NCBI RefSeq assembly: GCF_000316115.1
Contig: NZ_JH993797.1
Location: forward strand, 1,970,486 to 2,034,485
Reading direction: 5' to 3'
Length of the DNA stretch: 64,000 bases
Origin: Leptolyngbya sp. PCC 7375
GTDB taxonomy: Bacteria; Cyanobacteriota; Cyanobacteriia; Phormidesmidales; Phormidesmidaceae
Shown: piece by piece, positions 45,560 to 54,578 of the stretch
Layout: each line of letters starts with the position of its first letter
Numbering within the stretch: the first letter of the stretch is position 1
Program-made: the position numbers and the translations under genes
Notes under the pieces: model-generated
What the model saw: the letters and a program-made list of their open reading frames with translations, nothing else
Databases searched by the model: none
Told to the model about the DNA's origin: nothing

Positions 45560-45673
45560 ATGACCCCGGCTCAAATTCAAGGACTTTGGATTTGCCTTAG
45601 CTTTTCGCTGGCAATGATCTTGCTAACACCAGTGCTCATATGGGTATTGCCCAATCGTCAGCAAACCGTTTAG
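45560..45673 (+). CDS. 37-residue single-pass membrane protein
   Basis: An ATG with GGAG nine bases upstream opens a 37-codon frame that begins MTPAQIQGLW and ends LPNRQQTV. Residues about 9-30 (LWICLSFSLAMILLTPVLIWVL) form one membrane segment. The size and make-up resemble small subunits of photosynthetic complexes, but it does not match PsbX, PsbM, PetM, PetG, PsaM or other small subunits that I can recall. It lies between ycf46 and a secreted protein gene, with a gap of about 140 bp on the downstream side. Confidence 0.55.
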   Translation: MTPAQIQGLWICLSFSLAMILLTPVLIWVLPNRQQTV

Positions 45674-45812
45674 AGAAGCACTTGTGCCATCAGGGTATGT
45701 TTTTGGCACCATAGACCCGCTACCATAACCATTAGCGGTACTGATTGCTACATAGCAGTCTGGTATGCGATCGCAGTTTTAGATTGACCCTAAACCTACC
45801 CTGATTCTTTCC

Positions 45813-46247
45813 ATGGCTTTTCGTGCAACCATTGTCGCCTTTTTAATCATGTGCTTTGGGCTCATGGCATCACCAGCCCAGGCGATGACACCGTTAGATG
45901 TGTCTAACCTCGCTTACGATGAGTGCCCAGCCGAATATGCAGAAGGCATCGTTGACTCAGGCAGCCTTGGCAAAGCTACCTGCTACTTGGTCACAGGCAC
46001 ATTGACCAACAACTCTGGTAAGCCCATTCTCAATGCTGATATTTTTGGTCGTATTTACGACAAAAACAACAATCCAGTCATGCAAAATCGTGGTCGACTC
46101 GGTGGCGTAGACTATGTTCCCCCTGGCAGCAGCGACTTTGAAATCCGTGTGTCCATCGCTGCCAATCAACCCCCACCGCTCAAGTTAAAGAACTTTAAGG
46201 CCTCTGGATTTGTAGGCAAAGTCAGACGCCAGGGTCGAATAGATTAA
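45813..46247 (+). CDS. secreted FxLYD-like protein
   Basis: The 144-residue protein has a signal peptide (MAFRATIVAFLIMCFGLMAS, cleavage near PAQA at residue 24). The mature part has two Cys (residues about 38 and 57, a possible disulfide). The beta-sandwich stretch CYLVTGTLTNNSGKPILNAD, with FGRIYDKNNNP and VPPGSSDFEI, resembles FxLYD-type domains. No function can be assigned. A strong terminator follows 15 bases after the stop. Confidence 0.8.
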   Translation: MAFRATIVAFLIMCFGLMASPAQAMTPLDVSNLAYDECPAEYAEGIVDSGSLGKATCYLVTGTLTNNSGKPILNADIFGRIYDKNNNPVMQNRGRLGGVDYVPPGSSDFEIRVSIAANQPPPLKLKNFKASGFVGKVRRQGRID

Positions 46248-46261
46248 GTTGAAATCTTTGA

Positions 46262-46304
46262 GAACAAAAAAGGACGATGCTGTTAGCATCGCCCTTTTTT
46301 GTTC
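46262..46304. terminator. strong bidirectional terminator
   Basis: GAACAAAAAAGG (46262-46273) pairs with CCTTTTTTGTTC (46293-46304). After one mismatch CGATGCT (46275-46281) pairs with AGCATCG (46285-46291) around a three-base loop. U-tracts appear on both strands. It separates the convergent secreted-protein and yggT-like genes. Confidence 0.92.
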
Positions 46305-46333
46305 AAACAAACTTTGCTCATTCTGGAAACATT

Positions 46334-46345
46334 GTTGCATGCAAC
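46334..46345. repeat. short palindrome GTTGCATGCAAC
   Basis: A 12-bp perfect palindrome identical to the core of the one at 11710-11731. It lies just past the yggT-like stop codon (minus strand). Confidence 0.55.
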
Positions 46346-46348
46346 CCG

Positions 46349-46648
46349 CTAGAAGCTCGAATAAGCCATGTAACCACTTGCAGCCAACGCATAGGTTGCT
46401 TGCACCAGAGCACTGCGAACAAACTGAAGCACAATAAAGGCCAAAATCGCAGAAAAATCAATTCCACCCAAAGGAGGAATCACCGATCGGAACAGATTCA
46501 AGTATGGATCGGTAATCTGACTAAGCGCAGACAGGAGAGGATTTCCCCAATCTAAGTTTGGTAGCCAGCTAAGCAGCACCCGTACCAACAGCAGAGCTAA
46601 ATAGATACTGATAAACTGGGCTAACGCTGCAGGAATGACTTGAAGCAT
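46349..46648 (-). CDS. YggT family membrane protein
   Basis: The 99-residue protein has two membrane segments (about 8-27 and 58-80) with the family signature between them: LLSWLPNLDWGNPLLSAL, then ITDPYLNLFRSVIPPLGGID, FSAILAFIVLQFV. YggT proteins are linked to cell division, osmotic stress and, in plants and cyanobacteria, thylakoid or nucleoid organisation (YlmG/CCB3). It stands alone in the window. Length is normal. Confidence 0.92.
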   Translation of the reverse strand: MLQVIPAALAQFISIYLALLLVRVLLSWLPNLDWGNPLLSALSQITDPYLNLFRSVIPPLGGIDFSAILAFIVLQFVRSALVQATYALAASGYMAYSSF

Positions 46649-46914
46649 AGGTATCCTACCTTACGAAAATAGAGAATAACTCTAGGGCCTGGTGTTTAGT
46701 GTAACCGATGAGTTCTACAACCTAAAAGGGGTTTGATTCAAAGCATTACAACTTGAGTTTACGGTACCTCTCACCCCTTAGTAGAGTGTTGAAAGCCGAT
46801 ATAAACCGACAGTGTTGCTAATCTTCAGAACGGTTTTATCTGAAAGATACGGACGTAGAGCAATCTTGCTAGATCTATTTGTTCCCTAAAGTCAATGGCA
46901 GCAAACCGACCGCA

Positions 46915-47232
46915 TTAATCGGTGGTCGATGTTTCATAGTCAGCAGCTCGACCATTAGTACTTCCCAGTTGCTCACGGACATCTTCAATGGCCGCATTTA
47001 GCTCAGAAATTTTATCCTCAAGACCGCGACGAGCAATTTCCATGCGCTCATCGTCACCTATATCAGCCAAATTTTGGCGAATATCTTCTGACAATTGACT
47101 AAAACTTGTACTTTTGTCATCCTCTACACGATTAATCCGATTGGCGGCAAGCACTCCAGCCACACCACCAACTAGCCCACCCAACAGAGCTCCTAGAAAA
47201 AATCCACCAGTGAAGTTACTCGATTGACTCAT
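46915..47232 (-). CDS. small membrane-anchored coiled-coil protein
   Basis: The 105-residue protein begins with a glycine-rich membrane segment (GGFFLGALLGGLVGGVAGVLA, about 9-29). A soluble helical part follows, with SEDIRQNLADIGDDERMEIARRG and KISELNAAIEDVREQL, probably a coiled coil. It resembles YtxH-like stress proteins in layout only. It starts 12 bp after the upp stop on the same strand, so the two are probably co-transcribed. Confidence 0.8.
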   Translation of the reverse strand: MSQSSNFTGGFFLGALLGGLVGGVAGVLAANRINRVEDDKSTSFSQLSEDIRQNLADIGDDERMEIARRGLEDKISELNAAIEDVREQLGSTNGRAADYETSTTD

Positions 47233-47244
47233 GATGTGACGTGA

Positions 47245-47898
47245 TTAATTAGTACCAAATGTGCGATCCCCGGCATCGCCTAGACCTGGAACGATAAAGC
47301 CGTTTTCATCCAAACCTTCATCGATAATGCCTGCATAAATGACTAGTTGGGGATACGCTTCAGCAAGTTTCTGTAGCGCTGGGGGAGCCGTTACTACTGA
47401 GACAATCCTAACCAGAGACGGGTCCACACCACGCTTCACTAACTCTGCCATAGTGGCCATCATTGTACCGCCCGTCGCCAACATTGGCTCACTGATCAAG
47501 ATACGAGTATTGGGACCAATCTGATCCGGCAGCTTGTTCAGATAACAGCTGGCCTCCAGGGTTTCTTCATTGCGAACAAAGCCAAGGTGATACACCGAAG
47601 CCGTAGGCAGTGCCGATTGGACGCCTTCCATCAACGCCAACCCCGCCCTCAAAATGGGGATCACCATCAACGGCATTTCAGGATTGATAAATGTCGCAGG
47701 GCTAGGAGCCAGCGGCGTTTCTACGGTGGCATCTACAGTGGGTAACCAATCATTACGAATTGCTTCATAGGTTAACCATCGCCCCATTTCAGTCATGGCA
47801 CTGCGAAATACAGCAGACGGTGTGTTAACGTCCCTTAACACACCGAGCCAATGTTTGATTAATGGGTGAGGGGGAACGTGAATCCGCAGCTGAATTGC
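47245..47898 (-). CDS. upp: uracil phosphoribosyltransferase
   Basis: The enzyme salvages uracil with PRPP to UMP. It is 217 residues from the ATG at 47898 (MAIQLRIHVPPHPLIKHWL); the open frame extends 16 codons further upstream with no family match. Visible motifs are PLMVIPILRAGLALMEG, RNEETLEASCYLNKLP, the PRPP-binding loop ILISEPMLATGGTM, and GLDENGFIVPGLGDAGDRTFGT at the C-terminus. The PRPP loop has SEPMLATG where many homologues have DPMLATG; the adjacent Glu may replace the usual Asp. It is followed within 12 bp by the coiled-coil gene. Confidence 0.92.
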   Translation of the reverse strand, partial: AIQLRIHVPPHPLIKHWLGVLRDVNTPSAVFRSAMTEMGRWLTYEAIRNDWLPTVDATVETPLAPSPATFINPEMPLMVIPILRAGLALMEGVQSALPTASVYHLGFVRNEETLEASCYLNKLPDQIGPNTRILISEPMLATGGTMMATMAELVKRGVDPSLVRIVSVVTAPPALQKLAEAYPQLVIYAGIIDEGLDENGFIVPGLGDAGDRTFGTN

Positions 47899-48028
47899 CA
47901 TGGGAAATGCTAATAAAGACAGTAAGATGGGCTCAAATCTGCCCAATCATACGCCTTTGATAGCGAGGCGGTCTAGGGTTTAGGTGCTGGACTTTTGACC
48001 CACTCCCCAGGCCCTAAGCCCCCTATAC

Positions 48029-48397
48029 TTATCGCCCCCGCAGCAAGTGTTTAACCGTTTCCACCATCTCGGCTGGGCGAAACGGCTTGGCAATGTAGGC
48101 GTCTGCCCCCTGCTTCATCCCCCAATAACGGTCAAATTCTTCGTTTTTAGATGAACAAATAACCACTGGCACGTCCTTTGTGGGGCCGTTGTTCTTGACC
48201 CAGCGGCACAGCTCATAGCCATTCATATTAGGCATAACAATATCAAGCACCACAAGATCCGGTGGCCTTGACGAAATCATGTCTTTTGCTTTCTCGCCAT
48301 CTTCAGCTTCTAAAACAGTCATTCCCGCTTTGATCAGGAGACCAGAGATCATCTCCCGTAGGGTTGAACTGTCATCCACAATCAAAACCGTGGTCAT
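48029..48397 (-). CDS. CheY-like response regulator
   Basis: A 122-residue receiver without output domain. It has VLIVDDSSTLREMISG, the phosphoacceptor in DLVVLDIVMPNMNGYELCRWV, the switch residues in VVICSSKNEEFDRYWGMKQGADAYIAKPF. The DSS after the first acidic residue and KNNGPTKDVPVVICSSK resemble the PilG/PixH-type regulators of cyanobacterial pili and phototaxis, but no chemotaxis gene is adjacent. Confidence 0.92.
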   Translation of the reverse strand: MTTVLIVDDSSTLREMISGLLIKAGMTVLEAEDGEKAKDMISSRPPDLVVLDIVMPNMNGYELCRWVKNNGPTKDVPVVICSSKNEEFDRYWGMKQGADAYIAKPFRPAEMVETVKHLLRGR

Positions 48398-48635
48398 AAT
48401 GCAGGGGATAGGTAGAGTTCCTCAAGTGTTAGTTAGCCCATATCAGAGGGCTAGATTAAACGTAACCAGCTAATAATACGAATTCAGTCGGCTTCAAGCA
48501 ATGACTTTTACTACGAGCGATAGTTAAACAGCTTGACGGCTCTAATTTAGAAATGTGGCCTTACTAGCTATCCCTATCGTATTAAGTATACGAAAAAGAT
48601 AATCAGAAGCATTCGTTACGTCAGTTGCCTATTAT

Positions 48636-49868
48636 TCATAGCTCTTCCAGGAGACTCAGTAGAGATTTAGGCTGTAGCTTATCTTTAAACCAAACGATCT
48701 GGGCTGGTACATTATTTACATTGATACCGGCTTTGGCTAAGTTCAGTCGTTCTGAAATAGCCAGAATCAAATTCTGACAGTCGGATTTTTGCACCTGGGC
48801 AAACTTTTTGCGCAGATACTCTGGCCGCCAGTACCCTACTATTTCCAATAAATAGACACGACCGTCAGGATGCACTAACCGAAAGTCAGGAATCATGACG
48901 CTGCCAGGGATTGGGATTAAATCAACTTCTCGTTCCAACTGCCACGGAGTTTTCCCCTTCTCCACAAGGGTCATCCAACGATCGGCAAAGGCAGCTTCAA
49001 CCATACTGTCGTAGGGTTTACCCGGCGGGTAGTGACTTACCAGGTCACATTCAGAGTCAAGGGCATAGCTTTTTTCAGACAGTGCCTTAGTATAGCTGTC
49101 TTTCCATTGCAGTGTGGCGCTGAGGTGCCAACGTGTCACATGCAAAATAGCAGGTACTAACTTGGCAATATCGAGGCCATAGCGAGTACTGGCTTTGAAA
49201 AGACTGGCTGGACCGTCGATGGTAACGGTAAACCCCTGGTCGGCTTCCCCTTCAATGTAGGTCATCAATCGAAACAGCTTTAGATACCGGAACATCAGCT
49301 TGTACTCACCCGGATCATTACGGTGCAGATTTAAGACCACATGACTAGCTCGATAAAAGATGCCCTGTACTTGGGATAGGTTATAGCGATGGATCAATGC
49401 CTCTGGTGTAGGGGCGTCAAACTGGGTAAGAATACGATTCTCCTTAAGGTCAGCGTATAATCCCTGCTGAATGTGAATGGGCTCAACATCTTTGTCGAGT
49501 TCCTGGGTCAGCTGGCCGGCCAGTTTTTTCAGATGTTGCTGTGCTGCTGTAGGGGACGGCACACTCGCAGCGGCAAGGGCAAAGACACGCTGTCTTAATG
49601 CCTGAGGCTCTAGAGGGCTGACAATCTCAAACGTGCTGAAACTGCTGCGGAGGATATGGGCTAAGCCTCGTTTGACCCGGTAGTCGGTGTCTTCACCTTC
49701 AAGTTCTTGCAGTTTTTGGTTCAGACTCCCTTGGGTATCGCCCACTGTCGCCTGGAACAGAGAAATGAGATTGCTTGCGATCGCAAGCCAATCTTTACTC
49801 AGCGGCAGCTGTTTTGCATCAATGGAGTCACCCCGAGGGCGATGGATCAGCAAGTCGGAAGGAAGCAT
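48636..49868 (-). CDS. DUF790/Bax1-like nuclease
   Basis: The 410-residue protein starts MLPSDLLIHRPRGDSI, the usual beginning of the DUF790 family. The C-terminal PD-(D/E)xK nuclease site is readable at about 322-345: VMIPDFRLVHPDGRVYLLEIVGYWRPEYLRKKF. Archaeal relatives (Bax1) bind and act with the XPB helicase in DNA repair. An XPB-like helicase gene is not adjacent here. It could act alone, or its partner may lie elsewhere. Confidence 0.88.
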   Translation of the reverse strand: MLPSDLLIHRPRGDSIDAKQLPLSKDWLAIASNLISLFQATVGDTQGSLNQKLQELEGEDTDYRVKRGLAHILRSSFSTFEIVSPLEPQALRQRVFALAAASVPSPTAAQQHLKKLAGQLTQELDKDVEPIHIQQGLYADLKENRILTQFDAPTPEALIHRYNLSQVQGIFYRASHVVLNLHRNDPGEYKLMFRYLKLFRLMTYIEGEADQGFTVTIDGPASLFKASTRYGLDIAKLVPAILHVTRWHLSATLQWKDSYTKALSEKSYALDSECDLVSHYPPGKPYDSMVEAAFADRWMTLVEKGKTPWQLEREVDLIPIPGSVMIPDFRLVHPDGRVYLLEIVGYWRPEYLRKKFAQVQKSDCQNLILAISERLNLAKAGINVNNVPAQIVWFKDKLQPKSLLSLLEEL

Positions 49869-49912
49869 CTTCCTAAGATAGAGGCTATATAGTTAGTTAA
49901 GATCACAATTAA

Positions 49913-50025
49913 TTTTGAGTTTTAAGTTTTGAATTTTGAGTTGTGTACCTCTCAATGCCTTTTTGGCCATTTTTGGCCTTTTTGGGTTAGAGATTTCTCA
50001 AACCAAGAACTAAGAACTCAAAACT
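49913..50025. repeat. degenerate heptad repeats flanking the mutS2 promoter region
   Basis: Four TTTTRAR units are at 49913-49940 (TTTTGAG, TTTTAAG, TTTTGAA, TTTTGAG). At 50005-50025 are three heptads on the other side: AAGAACT, AAGAACT, CAAAACT. The two blocks are partly complementary. Between them TTTTTGGCC occurs twice. This resembles STRR repeats of cyanobacteria. Confidence 0.7.
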
Positions 50026-50062
50026 TCCCCCACCCAGAGCATTACATATTCCCTTCTAACCC

Positions 50063-52519
50063 TTGATCCAGCCCGAAACCTTAGACCTCTTAGAATGGCC
50101 CCGTTTATGTCAGCAGTGGGCCACGTTTGCCGCTACTAAGCTGGGTGCCCTCGCCGCTCGCCACGGGCGCATTCCCGAGCACCAAAGCGAAAGTGAACAG
50201 CTCTTGGCTCAGACCCGTGAAGCCTACCGGCTAGAAGAGAAATCCCCCCTTAATTTTCGGGGTGTTGAGGACATGGGTGATGCCCTTGAACGGGCAAAGC
50301 GTCAAGCCATTTTGTCTGGGGACGAGTTGTTGCACATTGCCACCACCCTAGCGGGTGCCCGTCAGTTACGCCGCACCATTGATGCCCAAGAGGAAGAGGC
50401 TTTCCCCGTGCTACAGGCCTTGGTGGGTCAGCTGCGTACCTATCCAGAATTAGAAAAAGAAATCCACCACTGCATCGACGATCGGGGTAAGGTTACCGAC
50501 CGGGCCAATCCAAAACTGGCAGGCATTCGTAAAAACCTCAAGAACACCCACGATCAGCTCCATGCCAAGCTACAGCGCATCATGCAACGGCATTCAGGGG
50601 TCTTGCAGGAAACTCTGATTACTCAGCGAGCCGGACGCTTTGTAATACCAGTGAAAGCCCCTCAGAAAGAGTCTATTCCCGGCATTGTCCATGACGTTTC
50701 CACCAGTGGTGCCACCCTATATATAGAACCCCAGGGTGTGGTGGAATTTGGCAACCGTTTACGTCAGCTAGAGCGTCAAGAGACCCGCGAAGAAGAATTG
50801 GTGCGGCAGCGTCTGACTGAACAAGTGGCCGCAGTCAGCGAGGACCTGGAGCAGCTAATGGCCATCGTCACAACATTGGATTTGGCCACGGCCCGGGCCC
50901 GCTACTCTCTCTGGTTAGAGGCTAATCCCCCTCGGTTTAGTGAAGCCAATGAGCGCACGGTTCTGCGGCAGCTACGTCACCCCATATTAGTGTGGCAACA
51001 GCGCCATGAAGAAGGCCCCACGGTGGTTCCCACAGATATCACCATGCGCCCCGATATTCGGGTAGTGGCCATTACAGGCCCCAATACCGGGGGTAAGACC
51101 GTTACGCTGAAAACCCTGGGACTGGCAGCCCTGATGGCCAAGGTGGGATTATTTGTGCCAGCACGGGAACCAGTGGAATTACCCTGGTTTGATCAGGTTT
51201 TAGCAGATATTGGTGACGAACAGTCCATTGAGCAGAGTCTGTCGACGTTTTCAGGACATATTCGCCGCATTGGTCGGATTTTGGATGCGATTGGGGCGGA
51301 TGGTGTAGACGATGCGGGCAATACGGCATCGATGGGCACTGCCCACCCTACGAATTCGTTGGTACTTTTGGATGAGGTTGGCGCAGGCACCGATCCCACA
51401 GAAGGGAGTGCGCTTGCGATCTCACTCCTGCAACACCTAGCCAACCACACTCGTCTAACCGTAGCTACGACTCACTTTGGTGAACTCAAGGCCCTCAAAT
51501 ATCAGGATGAGCGCTTTGAAAATGCCTCAGTGGAGTTTGATGACGTCAGCCTGTCTCCCACCTATCGGCTGCTGTGGGGCATTCCCGGTCGCTCCAATGC
51601 CCTCACCATTGCTCGACGGTTAGGGCTCAATCCCAACGTAATTGATACAGCCCAAACCTATGTGGGCGTGAGTAAACAAGATGATGTCAACCAGGTCATC
51701 GCTGGTCTTGAAGCCCAGCGTAAGCGGCAGGAGGACCAAGCTAAACAGGCTGCCGGAATCGTTGCCCAGGCCGAAGCCCTCAAAACAGATATCGAACGCA
51801 AGGCAGCCGCTATTAAAGAGTGGGAACGCAGTCAAAAGCTAGAACAGGAAAAAGCGATTCAAGCAGCCGTGGCCGAGGCTAAAGCTGAAATTGCCACGGT
51901 TATTCGTCAGTTGCAAAAGGGAAATCCAACCGCCCAGGCCGCCCAAAGGGCAACCGAGTTAGTCGAAGACATTGCTCAGCAGCAACAGGTACCCAAGGGC
52001 AACCATCCTGCCAAAAAAGTAATCACCGACTACAAGCCTAAACTGGGTGAAAAAGTCCGTCTGATTGGTCTGGGGGGCCAAACTGCCGAAGTCGTCGGTG
52101 AACCCGATAGTGACGGTAAAGTGGCCGTGCGCTTTGGCTTGATGAAAACCATTGTCGATCTCAGTGACATTGAATCCCTCACGGGTCAAAAAACAGCGAC
52201 GTCTAAACCCGCTGCTGAAAAAGCACCTGAGAAACGCCGCACAACGGTCAAAGTTGCCAAAAAGGAACCAGAGGCCCCAGCCGTACGCACCTCCAAAAAC
52301 ACCATTGACCTCAGAGGCATGCGTGTGGCTGAAGCCGAAGCCGACCTGGAAAACTTTATTGCCAAATCCACTGGCCCCATCTGGATCATCCATGGCCATG
52401 GCACTGGCAAACTCAAACGCGGCGTACGGGAATTTTTGAAGCGCCATCCCCAAGTACGCAGCTTTGATAATGCTGAACAAGCAGATGGAGGCACCGGAGT
52501 CACTGTCGCTCAGGTTTGA
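50063..52519 (+). CDS. mutS2: endonuclease MutS2
   Basis: The 818-residue protein has the MutS core and clamp (about 1-310) and the ATPase domain with Walker A ITGPNTGGKTVTLKTLG. DIGDEQSIEQSLSTFSGH, Walker B LVLLDEVGAGTDPTEGSALA and the switch TTHFGELK follow. A coiled coil (about 535-630), a KOW-like segment near 660-700 (LGEKVRLIGLGGQTAEV) and a C-terminal Smr domain (about 745-818: IDLRGMRVAEAEADL, IIHGHGTGKLKRGVREFLK) complete it. MutS2 suppresses recombination and rescues collided ribosomes in different bacteria. TTG at 50063 is the only plausible start (MIQPETLDLLEWPRLCQQW). Confidence 0.95.
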   Translation: MIQPETLDLLEWPRLCQQWATFAATKLGALAARHGRIPEHQSESEQLLAQTREAYRLEEKSPLNFRGVEDMGDALERAKRQAILSGDELLHIATTLAGARQLRRTIDAQEEEAFPVLQALVGQLRTYPELEKEIHHCIDDRGKVTDRANPKLAGIRKNLKNTHDQLHAKLQRIMQRHSGVLQETLITQRAGRFVIPVKAPQKESIPGIVHDVSTSGATLYIEPQGVVEFGNRLRQLERQETREEELVRQRLTEQVAAVSEDLEQLMAIVTTLDLATARARYSLWLEANPPRFSEANERTVLRQLRHPILVWQQRHEEGPTVVPTDITMRPDIRVVAITGPNTGGKTVTLKTLGLAALMAKVGLFVPAREPVELPWFDQVLADIGDEQSIEQSLSTFSGHIRRIGRILDAIGADGVDDAGNTASMGTAHPTNSLVLLDEVGAGTDPTEGSALAISLLQHLANHTRLTVATTHFGELKALKYQDERFENASVEFDDVSLSPTYRLLWGIPGRSNALTIARRLGLNPNVIDTAQTYVGVSKQDDVNQVIAGLEAQRKRQEDQAKQAAGIVAQAEALKTDIERKAAAIKEWERSQKLEQEKAIQAAVAEAKAEIATVIRQLQKGNPTAQAAQRATELVEDIAQQQQVPKGNHPAKKVITDYKPKLGEKVRLIGLGGQTAEVVGEPDSDGKVAVRFGLMKTIVDLSDIESLTGQKTATSKPAAEKAPEKRRTTVKVAKKEPEAPAVRTSKNTIDLRGMRVAEAEADLENFIAKSTGPIWIIHGHGTGKLKRGVREFLKRHPQVRSFDNAEQADGGTGVTVAQV

Positions 52520-52619
52520 CCATTCTTCCCATGTTTCTCTGCGATTTATTACCCCTCACTCAACACCAACACTCGCTATGCTAACTGTGGATTTATAGTT
52601 ACCAAAGAATTACGTCTAC

Positions 52620-53555
52620 ATGACCATCCCGACGGTTAAGCAAGAGCGTATTAGTGCCGCCGATACTCGCAAATCTCTTTGGCTAGCCGCCATTAAGCCA
52701 CCTATGTACAGCGTTGCTGTCATCCCCATTCTGGCAGGCAGCCTGCTCGCTTATTTAGAAACAGAACAGTTGGATGGTCATATATTAGGTCTTTTCCTAA
52801 TGTCCGCAGTGTTACTGCTAGTGTGGGAAAACCTTAGCAATGACGTTTACGACGCCGACACTGGCATTGATAAAAATAAGCACCATTCCCTGGTAAATCT
52901 GACCCATAACCAAGCTTTAATCTTTTGGCTCGGCAACCTCAGTTTGGCCCTAGGGATTGCTGGCGTAAGCGCCATTGCTCTCATGCAGCAAGATATGACC
53001 ATTCTTGGGCTGATTTTAATTTGTTGTGCCCTGGGCTATCTCTACCAGGGGCCTCCCTTCCGGTTGGGGTATCAAGGATTAGGTGAACCTTTATGTTTTA
53101 TTAGCTTTGGTCTCGGCGTGGGCGCGGCTTACTATTCCCAAGCCCAGACATTTTCCCTGGCTTGTTGGGGATTAGGAGCTGTTATTGGCATGGCGACTAC
53201 ATTAGTGCTATTTTGCTCCCACTTCCATCAAGTCAATGATGATATAGCTGCCGGTAAACGCTCTCCCATTGTCCGCCTGGGCACCCTGGGAGGGGCAACG
53301 CTTTTACCATGGCTATGTGGCAGCATCTTTGTGATTTTGCTTGGAGGCATGCTTCTGCAAGTGTTTCCCAGTAGCCTGATCCTGACCTTAGTCAGTGCCC
53401 CATTTGCCATTCAACTTTGTCGCCATGTGAAGCGTTATCATAATCAGCCCGAGTTAGTACAAAATGCTAAGTTCGTGGCCATACGTTTCCAGTTTTGTTG
53501 TGGAATACTCGTATGCCTGGGACTGTTGCTGCCGATCACCCTTAAATCACTCTAG
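52620..53555 (+). CDS. menA: 1,4-dihydroxy-2-naphthoate phytyl/prenyltransferase
   Basis: The 311-residue UbiA-family enzyme adds a phytyl chain to 1,4-dihydroxy-2-naphthoate in the membrane, giving 2-phytyl-1,4-naphthoquinone, the precursor of photosystem I phylloquinone. Residues about 70-80 have the Asp-rich motif NDVYDADTGID for the Mg-prenyl diphosphate, followed by several membrane helices. The second motif is around DDIAAGKRSPIVRLG. It is followed by menC 39 bp away and menE overlapping menC, so menA-menC-menE form an operon. Confidence 0.95.
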   Translation: MTIPTVKQERISAADTRKSLWLAAIKPPMYSVAVIPILAGSLLAYLETEQLDGHILGLFLMSAVLLLVWENLSNDVYDADTGIDKNKHHSLVNLTHNQALIFWLGNLSLALGIAGVSAIALMQQDMTILGLILICCALGYLYQGPPFRLGYQGLGEPLCFISFGLGVGAAYYSQAQTFSLACWGLGAVIGMATTLVLFCSHFHQVNDDIAAGKRSPIVRLGTLGGATLLPWLCGSIFVILLGGMLLQVFPSSLILTLVSAPFAIQLCRHVKRYHNQPELVQNAKFVAIRFQFCCGILVCLGLLLPITLKSL

Positions 53556-53594
53556 TTAAGCAGCTCCCGATTGAATTGACCCAGCACCTATACT

Positions 53595-54578
53595 ATGTCC
53601 TACCGGTTTGAGTTTCGTCCCTATAATCGTCGGTTTCGACAGCCGGTACGCACCCACCATGGGGAATGGCAAGTACGTCAGGGACTCATTCTTAAACTGA
53701 CCGATGAAGATGGGCGCAGTGGATTTGGTGAGGTGGCACCGCTCCCCTGGTTTGGCTCTGAAACCTTTGAGCAGGCTTTAGATTTCTGCCAGCAACTGCC
53801 GACTCAATTATCGGACCATAGGGTGCCTTCTTTATTGCCCACACTACCTGCCTGTCAGTTTGGTCTGGAGTCAGTCTTTGCTAGCTTAGAGCGCAAACTA
53901 CGCCCCATCGACTTACCCAATGCTCAATGTGGAGTTCTATTGGCTAGGGGTCAAGCTTCGCTAGCACAGTGGCAAACGCTATGGCGACAGGGCTACCGCG
54001 TCTTTAAGTACAAGATTGGTGTGGGCTCAGTGGCTGAAGAAATAGATTGGCTCGATCAGCTGCTGGGTCAGCTGCCGTTAGGGGCCAAATTGCGTTTAGA
54101 CGCTAATGGTGGTCTCAATGAATTGGCAGCACGACAGTGGTTAGATTGGTGCGATCGCAATAATCAACGCATCGAATTTCTAGAACAACCCCTGCCCCCT
54201 AAAGACTTTGATACTCTGATGCGACTCAGCTATCGCTATCAAACCCCCATTGCCTTAGATGAATCCATTGCCAGCCTAGAACAACTTAAGGCTCACTTTC
54301 ACCAAGGCTGGGATGGCATCTATGTGATCAAAGCAGCCATCATGGGTTCACCCCAGCGATTACAGCATTTCTATCACAAGTATCCGATTGATCTGGTGAT
54401 TTCATCGGTATTTGAAACCGCCGTTGGTCGTCAGGCCTTGATTCGACTAGCCATCGACTTGGCCATGGCTTACCCTGATATTCCCCACCGAGCCTTGGGG
54501 TTGGGCACCCAGCAATGGTTTACCAATGATGGTCTCAGCCAAACCAATTGGCAACAGCTATGGCAAAGATTGGCATAG
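53595..54578 (+). CDS. menC: o-succinylbenzoate synthase
   Basis: The 327-residue enolase-superfamily enzyme dehydrates SHCHC to o-succinylbenzoate. The MR/MLE-type barrel is visible: FGEVAPLPWFGSE, the catalytic Lys in VFKYKIGVGS, metal-binding RLDANGGL, FLEQPLPP, ALDESI and the second Lys region in YVIKAAIMG. FETAVGRQALIRLA is near the end. Its 3' end overlaps the 5' end of menE, so they are probably coupled. The spacing to menA is 39 bp. Confidence 0.95.
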   Translation: MSYRFEFRPYNRRFRQPVRTHHGEWQVRQGLILKLTDEDGRSGFGEVAPLPWFGSETFEQALDFCQQLPTQLSDHRVPSLLPTLPACQFGLESVFASLERKLRPIDLPNAQCGVLLARGQASLAQWQTLWRQGYRVFKYKIGVGSVAEEIDWLDQLLGQLPLGAKLRLDANGGLNELAARQWLDWCDRNNQRIEFLEQPLPPKDFDTLMRLSYRYQTPIALDESIASLEQLKAHFHQGWDGIYVIKAAIMGSPQRLQHFYHKYPIDLVISSVFETAVGRQALIRLAIDLAMAYPDIPHRALGLGTQQWFTNDGLSQTNWQQLWQRLA

